Positions 30,125 to 41,013 of a stretch of DNA of 64,000 bases are shown here, piece after piece. The position numbers and the translations under genes are program-made. Positions within the stretch are counted from its first letter, which is position 1; the number at the start of each line of letters is the position of its first letter. Origin of the DNA: Paragorgia papillata (Eukaryota > Cnidaria > Anthozoa > Scleralcyonacea > Coralliidae); contig JAWNZC010000113.1 of NCBI GenBank assembly GCA_035771165.1, positions 302,501-366,500 of the forward strand, read 5' to 3'. The notes under the pieces are model-generated. The model did no database searches and was not told the DNA's origin. It saw only the letters and a program-made list of their open reading frames with translations.

Positions 30125-30245
30125 CTTGTTTTGGCAAAGGAAATGGAATATTGTAATACTTTTCCAGAAATGTGGTCACATTTTTGCCAATATCCAGTCC
30201 ATATTGAGAATCAGTATATTGATCAGGCGTACTCCAGGTCCTGAG
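30125..30245 (-). CDS. Aminopeptidase N-like gene, exon 3
   Basis: This exon encodes 40 residues, beginning LRTWSTPDQYTDSQYGLDIG and ending with the segment FLEKYYNIPFPLPKQ. These are hallmark sequences of M1 family aminopeptidases just before the GAMEN exopeptidase motif. The acceptor is CAG at 30248-30246 and the donor is CAAG|GTAATT at 30125/30124. Phase 0 at the acceptor matches exon 2. The catalytic exons (GAMEN, HExxH) are not in the window. The intron beyond this exon starts with CCAA repeats and contains the whole retrotransposon-Polinton nest. Confidence 0.9.
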
Positions 30246-30329
30246 CTGAAAGAACACAATAAGTAAATATCAACAACTGACCTATGCATAAATAAAACAC
30301 CTTCCTTTTCGTGGTAGGAATAAACAAGT

Positions 30330-30500
30330 AAACAAACCAACAGACAGACAGACAGACAGACAAACAAACAAACAAACAAACAAACAAACAAACAAACAAA
30401 CAAACAAACAAATAAACGAGCACACAGACAAACAAACAAACAAACAAACAAACAAACAAACAGACAGACAGACAGACAGACAGACGAACAAACAAACAGA
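30330..30500. repeat. CAGA/CAAA microsatellite in aminopeptidase intron
   Basis: Blocks of CAGA and CAAA repeat through this interval between exons 3 and 2. Open frames on the minus strand rich in Cys, Val and Leu are translations of the repeat. Confidence 0.9.
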
Positions 30501-30546
30501 AGTAAATACATAATCTGGTAGAGTTACTAATCTGTCAACATCTCAC

Positions 30547-30826
30547 CGTAATATTGTCATATGTACCAGTAGTTGTATTAAGGCTTTGAAGGTCAGACAC
30601 TATATAAGCCACAAGGTATGTTGGCATTCTGACAGATTCCTGAAATTGCGTCAGTGTCCTCGAGTTGGAAACATTCCTAGTTGAAACAACTGGCATATTG
30701 GACAAAGCCCTGTATTCACTAGCATGTTCGATGCTGATCGTGAATGTTGCTTTTAAGGCAGGTTCATCAAAACACGGGAAGGCTTTGCGAGCATCGGTTG
30801 GTTCAAAGTCGGTCGCACCAAGCACT
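30547..30826 (-). CDS. Aminopeptidase N-like gene, exon 2
   Basis: It encodes [20 protein letters not shown], then [14 protein letters not shown] and [16 protein letters not shown]. The [14 protein letters not shown] stretch is a strong signature of M1 metallopeptidases (N-terminal beta domain). The acceptor is TATAG at 30827-30829 and the donor is ACG|GTGAGA at 30547/30546. Phase 2 at its start completes an arginine codon with the end of exon 1, and phase 0 at its end fits exon 3. The frame is intact. Confidence 0.93.
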
Positions 30827-30870
30827 CTATATGCGACGAAAATAAGTGTAAGCGACGTCTCATTTCAGTC

Positions 30871-31945
30871 CAGTGCTGTGAGTAACTTCGTTACAAATAA
30901 CTAGTTACATGTAATCGTTACATTTTGAGTAACTTTACCGGTAACTAGTTACTTTTTTCAGAAGGTAACTGGAACTGGAACTAGTTACAAAAAGTATGAA
31001 TGAAAACTAACGATAACTAGTTACATCTGCCATCGAGAGCGCCGTTACTTTTTGCGATATCCATGATACTCCCAACCTCGCCGAGTCGTCGTTCAACGTT
31101 GTATCCAGAGTTGGAAAAAGTATTCAACCTTCATCCGGATGGGTTTTTCAATTTAGATAACCTTCCTCAAAATATATAGCGAGAATTTTGTGTTTTGCAA
31201 CGTTCATAAATACTGCGTGACTTTTGCAGTACCTTGATTTTCTAGGTTTTCCTAGGTAAGCTTTGGCATACTACAATAGCTACTAATAACTGACCGCTGC
31301 TGACTGATAGCCTGCCAACTACCCTCGACTGCTGCGAAGATACAGACATCACAGCAGACATCAGCGTACATGTCTCACACATGTAACTGCTGCCACTGCC
31401 AGTGCTGCATAATTGTTGGTTAGCCAATGTTTTGTTGCAAATCGCATTTCTTCTCGGCACCTTGCTTGATCAATTGTAACTTTCTCAGATTACCGAATGT
31501 GTTGTTTCACGTGTTTTCACTTTAAACCTTCCTCACTAAAGTAAACCATCCTCCGGGTGGTACCCACATACCCGCAGCTTTTTTCCAACTCTGGTCGTAT
31601 CCAGCTTTTCATTGAACTGAACACACCGGTGCCTGCAAGTGCAGCATGTGAAAGGCTGCATGTTCAGCTGCGCAGGATTCATCTTCAGACCACATCGTTG
31701 CTCAATGACTAATCGTAATTTTGAAAGTTCTTTTCTGGTCAAATTAAACAATAGTTTTGTCTAATTCACATGCTTTCTCGATTTTAATAGCCGAACGAAA
31801 GAATAGGTGTAACTTAGCTTTATAATTGTAACTAGTTACACATTTTTAATAGTAACTTTGTAACTGTAACTAGTTACTTTTTTTCATTGTAACTTGTATT
31901 TCTGATGATGTAACTGTAACTGCAACTAGTTACAAAAATTATGTT
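30871..31945. mobile_element. GTAAC/TAGTTAC-rich hAT-like element carrying a nested foldback element
   Basis: It starts CAGTGCTGTGAGTAACTTCG. Multiple GTAACTAGTTAC palindromes crowd 30890-31030 and again 31825-31935. Such CAGTG ends with subterminal GTAAC blocks are typical of some non-autonomous hAT families. The right terminus is not clear, so the limit is approximate. Confidence 0.5.
31106..31593. mobile_element. hAT-type MITE with 8-bp target duplication
   Basis: The termini CAGAGTTGGAAAAAG and its inverse are flanked by GTTGTATC (31098-31105) and GTCGTATC (31594-31601), an 8-bp duplication with one mismatch. A truncated second copy is at 37467-37817. The 72-residue minus frame in both copies is not supported as a gene. 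Confidence 0.75.
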
Positions 31946-32057
31946 TTGCTTGTTTTAATCACTTTATTACCAAATACACGTAATGGCAATAGGTGGCTGA
32001 GCAGAGCATAGCCCCAATTGATTTCAGCTACCAAAAAGACTTACTATATATACAAAG

Positions 32058-32190
32058 GGGATATTACACGGTGGCGAGAAGATATGGATTTTATGTTCGA
32101 GCGGCAAGGACAATATCTCACGAGTGAGTTATTGCTCTTGCCACGAGAATAAAAAATCCATATCTTTGAGCAACCGTGTAATGTTCTATT
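32058..32190. repeat. Foldback element with ATTACACGGT ends
   Basis: GATATTACACGGTGGCGAGA at the left pairs with ACCGTGTAATGTTC at the right, and the interior pairs around TATGGATTTT and AAAATCCATA. It is short and non-coding. Confidence 0.55.
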
Positions 32191-32279
32191 TATTACATCT
32201 AAACTAAACTAAAACAATTCTTCTTTGAAAATTTAATTTATGTAATACCATGATCGCCTCGGATTCTTTTGTTCTCCGA

Positions 32280-32520
32280 GGGAATGTAAACCTCGTATTT
32301 CCCTCATCGCTCATGCAAGAGGGAAATTTATCCTTTGTCTTCTAATTTTCCCGTGCATGTTGATGAGGGAAAATTAGAAGACAAAGAAATCCTTTGTCTT
32401 CTTCTAATTTTCCCGTGCATGTTGATGAGGGAAAATTAGAAGACAAAGAAATCTTTTGTCTTCTTCTAAATTTCCCCCTTGCATATACTTTCCCTCATCA
32501 ACATACATGCACGGGAAAAT
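32280..32520. repeat. Tandem and inverted copies of a GAGGGAAAATTAGAAGACAA unit
   Basis: The unit and its inverse (TTGTCTTCTTCTAATTTTCC) alternate about three times, with CCCGTGCATGTTGATG linking them. No coding sequence is seen. Confidence 0.65.
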
Positions 32521-32828
32521 TAGATGCAACTTCTCTGATCAACCGTGTAAATTTCCTGTCGGTAAAGGCTGATTTCCAGTCAGTGGAATTTTGCGAGCGG
32601 GCTGAATTTTTCTTTGTCTTGTGAGCTCTCGAGCGGAACTAATCTAATTCAGAGCACAAAAGACGAAGTTGCGGCCCTCGTACTTTCACAAACCTTCCCT
32701 CGGCGGCGGGGAAATTTAATCGCTAATTTCCCTCAAGTCATGTTATTACTTATAATAAGTTTCAAAAACACAGTACGATCCGAATCGATCGCGTGAGCTC
32801 GGTTAACCGTACTAGCCTGGCTCATGTA

Positions 32829-33175
32829 AGGCCTGGTTCATGCGCGACTGTAGTGCGACGTATAAAACGAATTAAATTCGACTGAAGAGTTAAATTCGTC
32901 TGAGACGTTGTATCCGCCACGGTGAGACGGATACAACGTCTGAAATACGTGTTGGTTTCAGCATGTATCGTCGCATCGAATTAAATGCATAAATTATGAT
33001 AACATATTTTTTAAGCCCATGATCAGATTTTTGTTTACTTCGCATGCGTATTGGACGTTTTTGGCGCGATCTAGCGGGATTTTCCTTGCTCGTCACTGAA
33101 TTAAATTCGTCGCATGAAACGAATTCGAGTTTACGTCGACTAGTCGACGAAGCTAACTACGTATGAACCAGGCCT
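32829..33175. mobile_element. Foldback element with AGGCCTGGTTCAT ends
   Basis: AGGCCTGGTTCATGCG at the left mirrors GTATGAACCAGGCCT at the right. The interior is rich in AATTAAATTCG blocks in both orientations and is non-coding. Confidence 0.65.
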
Positions 33176-33949
33176 ACGAGTTTTTCTTTCATCTTACGAA
33201 AATACTTGAAATCAGCGCTGTCTTCTTGTTTCTTCGCTGTCTTCTTCAGTTCATGGATTTGGAAGCGTGTAAATCGCACATCGCGTTACTATTCACCGAC
33301 ATTTATTTCTCGACACCGAAAAAAAAACTCGGCAATATTCATTGACAAAAATAGCTAACGCTTACATGTGTATCCATGATGTAACAACTGACAAGAGCAG
33401 CTTGCAAGATGACTTCTTGGGAGAACACGACAGAGGTGTGTAAATAATGAAAATATGAAATAAAAGTAGCGTGCTGCGCATGCAGGCAGTGCATGTAGAA
33501 ACAACAATCGAAATATAGTAAGGTTAGATGCCGAAACAGAGAACGTAGGAGTCTAACGTTTCGAGCGAAGGTCGTTCGTCAGAGAAAAATAATGTAAATA
33601 ATGTTCTGTTATTATTTGCGACGTTTGCGTTAAAACTATTGTCGTTCAATATTATTTCGTGTGTAACATCGCCTTTTCGCCTTTAACGAACTACATAAGA
33701 GTAAGGACGTAACTTCAAAATAATTGATTGAAACATGCGTTTTGAAATTTATAAGTATAAACAAGTAATCAATTCTTTGAAAGTTTTCAGAGAGAACCGA
33801 ATTTTGTCTGATGCATCACTATTTCTGCGTATATAGCCAAAGTTTGAGAGAAGTGTCCTAACGCGCGAGTTAAATAATATACTTAATAATATACATGAAA
33901 AAATATCTCGACTGTGATTGGCTGATTCCAGTGCAGTTAATCCCAAACA

Positions 33950-34078
33950 ACAGTGCAGAATTGTGTTATCACAGTGCAAAAATCTGTAATCACAGTGCAA
34001 AAATCTGTAATCACAGTGCAAAAATCTGTAATCACAGTGCAAAAATCTGTAATCACAGTGCAAAAATCTGTTATCACT
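33950..34078 (+). repeat. 21-bp tandem repeat (about six copies)
   Basis: The unit is CAGTGCAAAAATCTGTAATC plus A. Being a multiple of three, it keeps frames open on both strands, but no gene is implied. Confidence 0.9.
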
Positions 34079-34375
34079 AAGAACCAATCAAATTGATTGT
34101 ACAGCGGATTTTTCCCGACACAAAACAAACAAAGATGGCGGCCAAGATTCGGCGGTTTTGGGGATAATTTGTTCAAATTTGAAGCTAGTTATGCTTTAAT
34201 ATTGCCAAGTGAAGTACATACAAGAAGACCAGAAGCTTCTTTATGCCTCGAGTAAACTTTTTCAAGTAGTAAAGGAAGCGAAACGTTTTTTAACAAATAA
34301 ATATGCGAGGAGTGGACGGCTAAACACGTACGTTAAAATGTTAGTACAGTTGTTTTGAACATTTTTTCATGTATA

Positions 34376-34560
34376 TTATTAATAAGTAATAGCATGGTTT
34401 CTCGTGCAATTTGGAAAAACATGCACTCGTGATTTTTTCAAATATTTCAAATAGCACTCGTCCTTCGGACTCGTGCTATTTTTACAGTCTTTGAAAAACT
34501 CACTCGTGCATGTTTTTTTCCAAATTGCACTCGAAACCATGCTATTACCTATACTTATTA
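34376..34560. mobile_element. Palindromic foldback element
   Basis: TAATAGCATGGTTTCTCGTG and its inverse, CACTCGAAACCATGCTATTA, form the ends, with inner pairing of TTTGGAAAAACATGCACTCG. The centre is GTCCTTCGGAC. Confidence 0.7.
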
Positions 34561-34964
34561 TATGGCTGGGTTTGATTTCCGGTCCGTACGCAAAACGACG
34601 CACGCTGATTGGTTCCTGAGAGGTCGGGATTTTACGATATTGACCTCGGGGTAATACGCTTTTTTCTCGGCCCTGTAAGTTTTGGCGCGAAAATGTCTGA
34701 ATTGATTTGAATACAAATAAAAGAGTACTGGGTATCTTTATTCAAATATTCTCAACAATAAAATGTGTTGGAACATTACTGCTGGTTTTCTTTAAAGCTG
34801 TTTAACTAAAAACACGACAAATAAACGCCGAACTGGTGTAAACAAGAAGGCCAGGAAGCAACACGAAAAAGTTAACAGGTAAGGTAAACAGCATCTCCGA
34901 AGACGAAAACAACGCTCGAAACTTAAAAATAAAATGAACCAATAGCCATATAATAAATTCCTTA

Positions 34965-35100
34965 TTAACCTCCTTTGCTCGGTCTGTACGGGAAAGTATT
35001 TGCCATCGGTTTTATCGCACAACCCTCGCTCCTTCGTCGCTCGGTCTGTACGAAAACCTCAGGCAAATACTTTCCCGTACAGACCTCGGTTAATAAGTCC
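34965..35100. repeat. Foldback with GGTCTGTACGGGAAAGTATT ends
   Basis: The left GGTCTGTACGGGAAAGTATT pairs with AATACTTTCCCGTACAGACC on the right. The element is flanked by TTATTAACC and GGTTAATAA. Confidence 0.65.
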
Positions 35101-35269
35101 TTAGTATTTTCACGCAAATCGGCAAAAACCAAGAGTCAAGTGAGCGAAAGGTACTACCAAAGTACGAATGTCAGTGAATTCTTCAGCGACGTCTTTGTAA
35201 TTAATAACACGAAATTAATCGGCCGATTATATGTGCCGTGATCGGCCGCCGATTAATCGAATCGGCTAG

Positions 35270-35455
35270 TATATAGCATATATCCCGACGTTCGAGGGAT
35301 TTATCTGATTTATTTCATGATTGAGGAGGTTTTCCAACAAAGTTTTGTCTATTTTTTCCACCTTGGACAAAGATTTTCCTAGTTTTTCCTTCATTTCTTA
35401 TATACAGCCCGCGATACATCAAAGAAAGCCGACTCAATCATGAAATAATATGTAA
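35270..35455. repeat. Dispersed repeat, copy 1 (second copy 43440-43655)
   Basis: GACGTTCGAGGGATTTATCT and GAGGAGGTTTTCCAACAAAG are shared with the stretch near 43460. Both copies close with AAAGCCGACTCAAT- or AAACCGACTCAAT-type sequence inverted to the start. Confidence 0.6.
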
Positions 35456-36201
35456 TCAACTGTAAATCATTAGCGCGCTATTTAGTCTGAGCTGAGTCAA
35501 CCACATGATTTCAATTAAAGAAATACCTCAAATATCACTATAAGCCCCGTTTCTGAATATTAACTCGAAAACGGCTGCGCAGATGGCCGTCAAACGTGTT
35601 CCATTCCCCACAAAGTGTGTGTTTGACAGAATATATAAGCGCATCAAATTGAACCGAAACCCTAAGAAACGCGAAAATATTTTTCTCCACCGTGTTTATA
35701 GCGAGGCGGAAAAGCGGGAAGCGCCGCTTGGCGCTGGCGTCTGCCTTGATACCGCGTAATCAAGCAAACGGCTTCAAATGAGAGATGCCGAGCAGGTTAA
35801 CGTCGACAAGCTAATGGAAATTTGGGATTAAACATCCTAGACGTCCACATTAAAACGAAAAGAAGAAAAGATGTGACAGCGAATTTCGAGAGCGAAATTC
35901 GAGAACCCTTGAGGACAGCTGCTATACTTGAGTTTGCGGGAGACCGTTTAGGCAGCTCGTTGACTTATAAACTGTCAACAAGGCCCCGCTTTGCCAAGAT
36001 CGTGATTGTGCTATTATTTCCATGCAAGCCTATTATTTCCTAGCTGAGATCTCGCTTTGTGAGACCGAGATCTCGGTTGCCCGGGCTGGTTTTTCCTCAT
36101 GTAAACACGATTGACCAATCTGACTCGCCTGGGCTGGCAATAAAAGCTTCGTACACGCGACAAAATTTGGGGATTTTTTATCAGCTTTTTTTACATATTA
36201 T

Positions 36202-36437
36202 AAAGCCTGGCCAAACGCTTTCAACATTTCATGCAACATCGTTCAACATCGTTGAACGCATATTGAACGAAAATTTGAACATGTTCAAATTTCGTTCAAC
36301 ATCATTCAACACCATTCAACAACGTTCAACATCATTCAACAGGGTGCCCAAACGCTTTCAACATGTTGAATCACGGTTGAATTCAATAATGTTGAACGGT
36401 GTTGCATGAAATGTTGAAAGCGTTTGGCCAGGCTTTA
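36202..36437. mobile_element. Foldback element with GGCCAAACGCTTTCAACA ends, copy 1
   Basis: AAAGCCTGGCCAAACGCTTT and its inverse bound a 236-bp segment made of GTTCAACAT-like blocks. A related element is at 49142-49534. Confidence 0.7.
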
Positions 36438-36617
36438 ATTAAAATTACCAATTCACAAGTTGTTTGTTCATAACAGTTCATATTTAAAACAATGAGACTT
36501 TCGTGTCTTGCCGGAAAAAAGTAGCTAAGAAGTCACAAAACGCCGTTGCGTTCACACGGCACCGGATCGAAATTGTGTGAAAACGGCGCTCTAACCAAAG
36601 CCTATTGAAAACGATTT

Positions 36618-37071
36618 CTAAGACCCCGTTTACACTAGAGCAAAAGTTTTCGGATTCGTGACGTAATCCGGAACGTTTTAGTACCTGATTCGTTTTGCCG
36701 TTTACACACAAAAGAATGAATCCGGAATAAAAACTTTCCGGTTTGATCACGTATCCGGAGATTTCGAATCCGGAAAAAAATGTAGAAACTTCGCATCCGA
36801 ATACTTTTGAATCCAAGACAAAATTGTGAACGATTATTCCGATTAATTCGGATGTTCTTCCGCTCGTAGTCATGTGAGGTTGCGGTGGAACCAACATATG
36901 ACCAACATGCATATTAAATGAATTAAAGGAATTCCGAGTTTAGTGTAAAGGGCCGAATCTGCGAATACTGTTGTAGTGTAAACGCCTAACGAATCCGAAT
37001 ACTCGGTACGAAGTGAACCGGAAACATTTACGAATCCGGAAACTTTTGCTCTAGTGTAAACGTAGTCTTAG
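36618..37071. mobile_element. Foldback element with CGTTTACACTAGAGCAAAAG ends
   Basis: CGTTTACACTAGAGCAAAAG at the left and CTTTTGCTCTAGTGTAAACG at the right define the ends. Internal ATCCGGAA blocks repeat in both orientations. Confidence 0.7.
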
Positions 37072-37466
37072 ACTGCGTTCACACGAACATACCGTGTGAA
37101 AATAAACGGTAAAAATTAATGTTGTTACGTTCACACGAATCCGCCATAATTTAACGACGCTTTGAAGGTGTTCACACGGCTCCAGAACCTTCTGGTGTAC
37201 ATCCAGTATTTCAATGCTGTGCACTGTTTAAATAGCCATATCTCGTCAAAAGTAAATGGAAACGAGGAGCAATTCAAAGAATATTATCCCACCAAAGTGT
37301 ATAGTGCATTCTAGGTTTACAATTTTAGTCTTTCTATTAGGAAACTCTCCTTTATTGACTCAATACTAGTCATTGTTGTAATAATGTCATAATTGTTCAA
37401 ACAGCAGAACAAGTTCTTAGCAGGAGCTTTCCGAAGTCGAGAAGACAAATAAAGTCTTCCATCGCT

Positions 37467-37817
37467 CAGAGTTGGAAAACGTATATTCAACCTTCCTCCG
37501 GATGGGTTTTTAAGTTTAGATAACCTCCCTCAAAATATATGGCAAGAATTTTGTGTTTTGCAACGTTCATAGATACTGCGTGACTTTTGCAGTACCTTGG
37601 TTTTCTAGGTTTTCCTAGGTAAGCTTTGGCATACTACAATAGCTACTAATAACTGACCGCTGCTGACTGATAGCCTGCCAACTACCCTCGACTGCTGCGA
37701 AGATACAGACATCACAGAATACATCAGCGTACATGTCTCACACATGTAACTGCTACCACTGCCAGTGCTGCATAATTGTTGGCTAGCCAATGTTTTGCTG
37801 CAAATCGCATTTCTTCT
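37467..37817. mobile_element. Truncated second copy of the 31106-31593 hAT-type MITE
   Basis: It starts CAGAGTTGGAAAACGTATAT and runs parallel to the first copy with about 95% identity by eye until CGCATTTCTTCTC. The right terminus is missing. Confidence 0.7.
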
Positions 37818-38626
37818 CATTCAGCCTCAGATTTGCGGAGAATTGTATTGCGTACTACAACAGACGATTAATTATTTGTTTATCTAATGTCTAACCTAGT
37901 ATTAGAGGTCTCAAAAAAAGGGCAGGGGTTAAAAAGGGCAGGGGTTGCAAACCCCCCACCCCCCCCCCACCCCTAGTTGCGCGCCTGTGTTCATACGACA
38001 TCGCCAAGGGTTTCGTTTTCATTTCGCTCCGTCTAGAAATCGTTTTCAAAACGCTCCGGTTAGAGCGCCGTTTCACCCAACGTCGATCCAGTGCCGTGTG
38101 AACGCAACGTGACTTTTTTTCTGGTAAGACACGAAGTCTCATTGTTTTAAATATGAACTGTACAGGAACAAACAGAACTTGTGAATTGTTAATATATATG
38201 TCGAAAACAAATTTTGTCGCGTGTACGAAGCTTTTAGTGCCAGCCCGGGTAGACCGGTCAATCGTGTTTACATGGGGGAAAACCAGCCCAAGTAACCGAG
38301 ATCTTGGTCTCACAAAGCGATATCTCGGCTAGGCGGGCAAGCTCGGCTCTCATATAAACACAAGATGAAAATTAACAAGAAATAATAGCACAAGCACGAT
38401 CTCGGCAAAGCGGGCTAGCTCGGGTACACGGGCTGGCTCGCCTCCATATAAACACCTCCTTTATAGAGCGTATTTATACGGCGGAGGGACAGTCCTCTTG
38501 GTAGGACTAGCCCCTAATAAGAGGGCTGGATTTCACCTCGCGTTGGCTCGCTTACCGACTTGTGCAGCTTTCCCGCGAAGCCTGAAATGATGTTTTTGAA
38601 CAAACACATGAACAAACGTTACATAC

Positions 38627-39288
38627 CTTGTGATATTGCCTTTCGTGGTATACGTGCTGTTGTAAAACCCATTTAATTGCTTTGTCGAGACATTCCCTGC
38701 GAAGTTAATGTTTAAAATGTATCTCCCCACAGGCAACTCCACGTTCATTCGTACAACGTAAAACTGATTAGCTTTGTAACCAAATTCTTCCTTAATCGCT
38801 AACGAGTTTCCTGAATCATCTTCAACGCTTACAGCTCGAATTTCGAGAAGATTTATATGAAAGAGAATCAAATCGGTAGCGTTTGTGACTTGAATGATGA
38901 TATTTGAATTGCCAGTAAATGTAAGGGTATCTAAGTAGGTCCGTACAAGCATATCGTAATGTACAGGGAGTAGGTTTGTCGGTAAACGGATTTTCTCCCA
39001 TACTTTTTTCGGTTTCGGCGAAGGCGTTGTCGGTGCTTCCGTGGGTTCCATTGTAGTTTTTGATTCAGCTGTAGTATTGGTATCCTCCGATTTCGAACAT
39101 CCTTGCTTCGCTTGGGAAACGCGTTCATCGCATTTATCCTTTTCCCTATTAGCGCTCAAAACGCCGCTCAATACAGCCACGACCACAAGCACCAAGACAA
39201 AGGCAACACCTATAATTATTACAGTCTTCTTCCCCACCTTTTCCCGACCTCCACCACCATCATCAATGAACATTTGCGATGTCGACAT
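38627..39288 (-). CDS. Aminopeptidase N-like gene, exon 1 (cytoplasmic tail, membrane anchor, start of ectodomain)
   Basis: M1 aminopeptidases of this type trim N-terminal residues from peptides at the cell surface. The 662-bp exon starts MSTSQMFIDDGGGGREKVGK. A membrane anchor spans residues 22-46 (VIIIGVAFVLVLVVVAVLSG), which makes it a type II membrane protein. A Ser/Thr/Pro-rich stalk follows (TTMEPTEAPTTPSPKPKK) and then the beta domain (IRLPTNLLPVHYDMLVRTYL, VELPVGRYILNINFAGN). LPTNLLPVHYD is the expected first ectodomain block. The donor is CAAG|GTATGT at 38627/38626. Sequence upstream is occupied by a LINE from about 105 bp before the ATG. Confidence 0.93.
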
Positions 39289-39394
39289 TTTGCGTAAAGC
39301 TGTTCTCCGAAATCTTCAAGCGCCAGCTTTCTCTGTCGTCAAGCTAAAACCGAAACGCGTTTTATTTACACAGATTTACGGATGAAATTACTAA

Positions 39395-41008
39395 CTACAA
39401 ATTGTATCCATTATCAAGATAGAGGTATCGTATTTCGCAGATCGACAAATATTTATGAGGAATGTAAATAAGAAAGTAATAACGGAGTTTGTTTTTAGTG
39501 GTAGTTATTCTTAATATTATAGGGATATCAGTAGTACTTGCTGATGACATGGCGAGTTGCTTATATTTATTGTCTAAGGAGTTAAAAAGAATCGAAGCAC
39601 TGTAGAGAAATGTGCGCTTACCAAAATCAGTACGTGGGTAAGGCAGCTTAAGATCATATAAACAGGCTCTAGTACGAGCATGTTGTTTATTGGCAGATAA
39701 AAAATTAAACATAAGTTTAAAGGAAGTTGGAGCATCAGGGTTAAGTAATATATTGAATAGTAGAAGAAGCTTCCTTAACTTAATTAAATCAAAAACTGGA
39801 ATCCATTTAAGCTTGGAGAAAAGAAGAACAGAAGAGGTGGAATAGTCGGCTTCTAAAATAATACGAGCTGCACGCTTTTGAAGACGAAGAATTCGGAGCA
39901 GAAGTGATTTAGAACAATTACCCCAGGTAACAGAGCAGTAAATAATATTAGCATGGATGGAAGAGTTATAAAAACGAAGAGCGCATTCTTGAGTTAAAAA
40001 AGGTTTAATCCTACGCAGAAATGCTAGCCTACTATTGACAAGAGAACATAAGCTGTCAATGTGACTGGCCCAAGATAAATGGCTGTCTAAATTGACACCA
40101 AGTATTTTAGCATGCTGGACTTGTTCGATTTCTTTGTTGTCTAATTTGACCAAAAGAGATTGATCAGAGATAAACCTTAACTTCTGAGAAGAATGTATGA
40201 GCATAGCTTTGGTCTTTGATGTGTTTACTACCATCCTGTTTTGCTTGGCCCAAGCTGAGAGATCATTAGTGACAAGATTAAGATTTAGATGTAATTCACT
40301 AACAGAAGAACCCTTAGTTAGTATAGTGGTGTCGTCTGCAAACATTGTAGAATTTGAATGTGATAGTTGAGATGGAAGATCGTTAATAAATAGCAGAAAA
40401 AGAAGAGGCCCGAGGATGCTTCCTTGAGGAACGCCAACTGTAATAGGAACCATATCAGACAATGTACCCTTAAACGAAGTGCGTTGGTACCGGTCGCTAA
40501 GATAAGAAGTAAACCAATTTAATGCCATGGAAGAAGAGCCATATATCTTAAGCTTGCGAAGTAAGATATGGTGGTCAACAAGATCAAAAGCCTTTTTAAA
40601 GTCAATAAGAAGAAGTCCATTCATTAGTTTATTATCTATGTTAGTTAAAATCTTATCCATGAGATCAGTGACTGCCAGCTCACATGAGCGAGAGGTTCTA
40701 AAACCAAATTGATTATCAACAAGAAGATTATAGCTTGTTAGAAAATTATAAAGTGACACATGAACATGACGTTCCAGAATCTTTGAAATTATAGCTAAAA
40801 CAGAGATAGGACGAAAGTTAGAGCGGTCAGTAAGCGAGCCAGCTTTAAATAGGGGAGAAACTTCAGCAATTTTCCATAAGTTAGGGAAAACGGCTGAGGT
40901 AATGCTCAGATTATAAATATTTGCTAGAATGGGCGAGATAGATGGTGCAGCTATTTTAAGAAAATATCCACTAACATCGTCTAACCCAGCAGCTTTAGTT
41001 ACAGGCAA
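39395..41008 (-). CDS. LINE reverse transcriptase region (537 residues)
   Basis: RT motifs are clear: FRPISVLAIISKILER, LLLIDFKKAFDLVDH, GVPQGSILGPLLFLLFIND and the catalytic MFADDT. The thumb and C-terminal segments follow (ILGVNLDSHLSW, LRLQKRAARIIL). It would reverse-transcribe its own mRNA at a nicked target. This portion is open, but its N-terminal continuation is in another frame (41014-41730), so the polyprotein is broken. Confidence 0.88.
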   Translation of the reverse strand: MPVTKAAGLDDVSGYFLKIAAPSISPILANIYNLSITSAVFPNLWKIAEVSPLFKAGSLTDRSNFRPISVLAIISKILERHVHVSLYNFLTSYNLLVDNQFGFRTSRSCELAVTDLMDKILTNIDNKLMNGLLLIDFKKAFDLVDHHILLRKLKIYGSSSMALNWFTSYLSDRYQRTSFKGTLSDMVPITVGVPQGSILGPLLFLLFINDLPSQLSHSNSTMFADDTTILTKGSSVSELHLNLNLVTNDLSAWAKQNRMVVNTSKTKAMLIHSSQKLRFISDQSLLVKLDNKEIEQVQHAKILGVNLDSHLSWASHIDSLCSLVNSRLAFLRRIKPFLTQECALRFYNSSIHANIIYCSVTWGNCSKSLLLRILRLQKRAARIILEADYSTSSVLLFSKLKWIPVFDLIKLRKLLLLFNILLNPDAPTSFKLMFNFLSANKQHARTRACLYDLKLPYPRTDFGKRTFLYSASILFNSLDNKYKQLAMSSASTTDIPIILRITTTKNKLRYYFLIYIPHKYLSICEIRYLYLDNGYNL

Positions 41009-41013
41009 ATGGT

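Larger units (their letters stand above)
35985..38440. mobile_element. Large foldback element with nested insertions
   Basis: Sequence around 36040-36175 (GATCTCGCTTTGTGAGACCG, TTCGTACACGCGACAAAATT) is mirrored at 38210-38330. An inner pair, 36480-36600 and 38025-38165, shares GTTGCGTTCACACGGCAC and GGCGCTCTAACC. Smaller elements sit inside at 36202-36437, 36618-37071 and 37467-37817. There is no credible coding sequence. Confidence 0.6.

Noticed and set aside
30176..30511. Cys/Val/Leu/Phe-rich frames on the minus strand
   Set aside because: They translate the CAAA/CAGA microsatellite in an intron, partly overlapping aminopeptidase exon 3 in the wrong frame.
33950..34080. CRISPR-like regular repeats
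   Set aside because: Units are directly tandem with no spacers, in a eukaryotic context.
31242..37820. Similar 71-72-residue frames at 31242-31460 and 37605-37820
   Set aside because: Both lie in copies of the same non-coding MITE; similarity reflects the DNA repeat.
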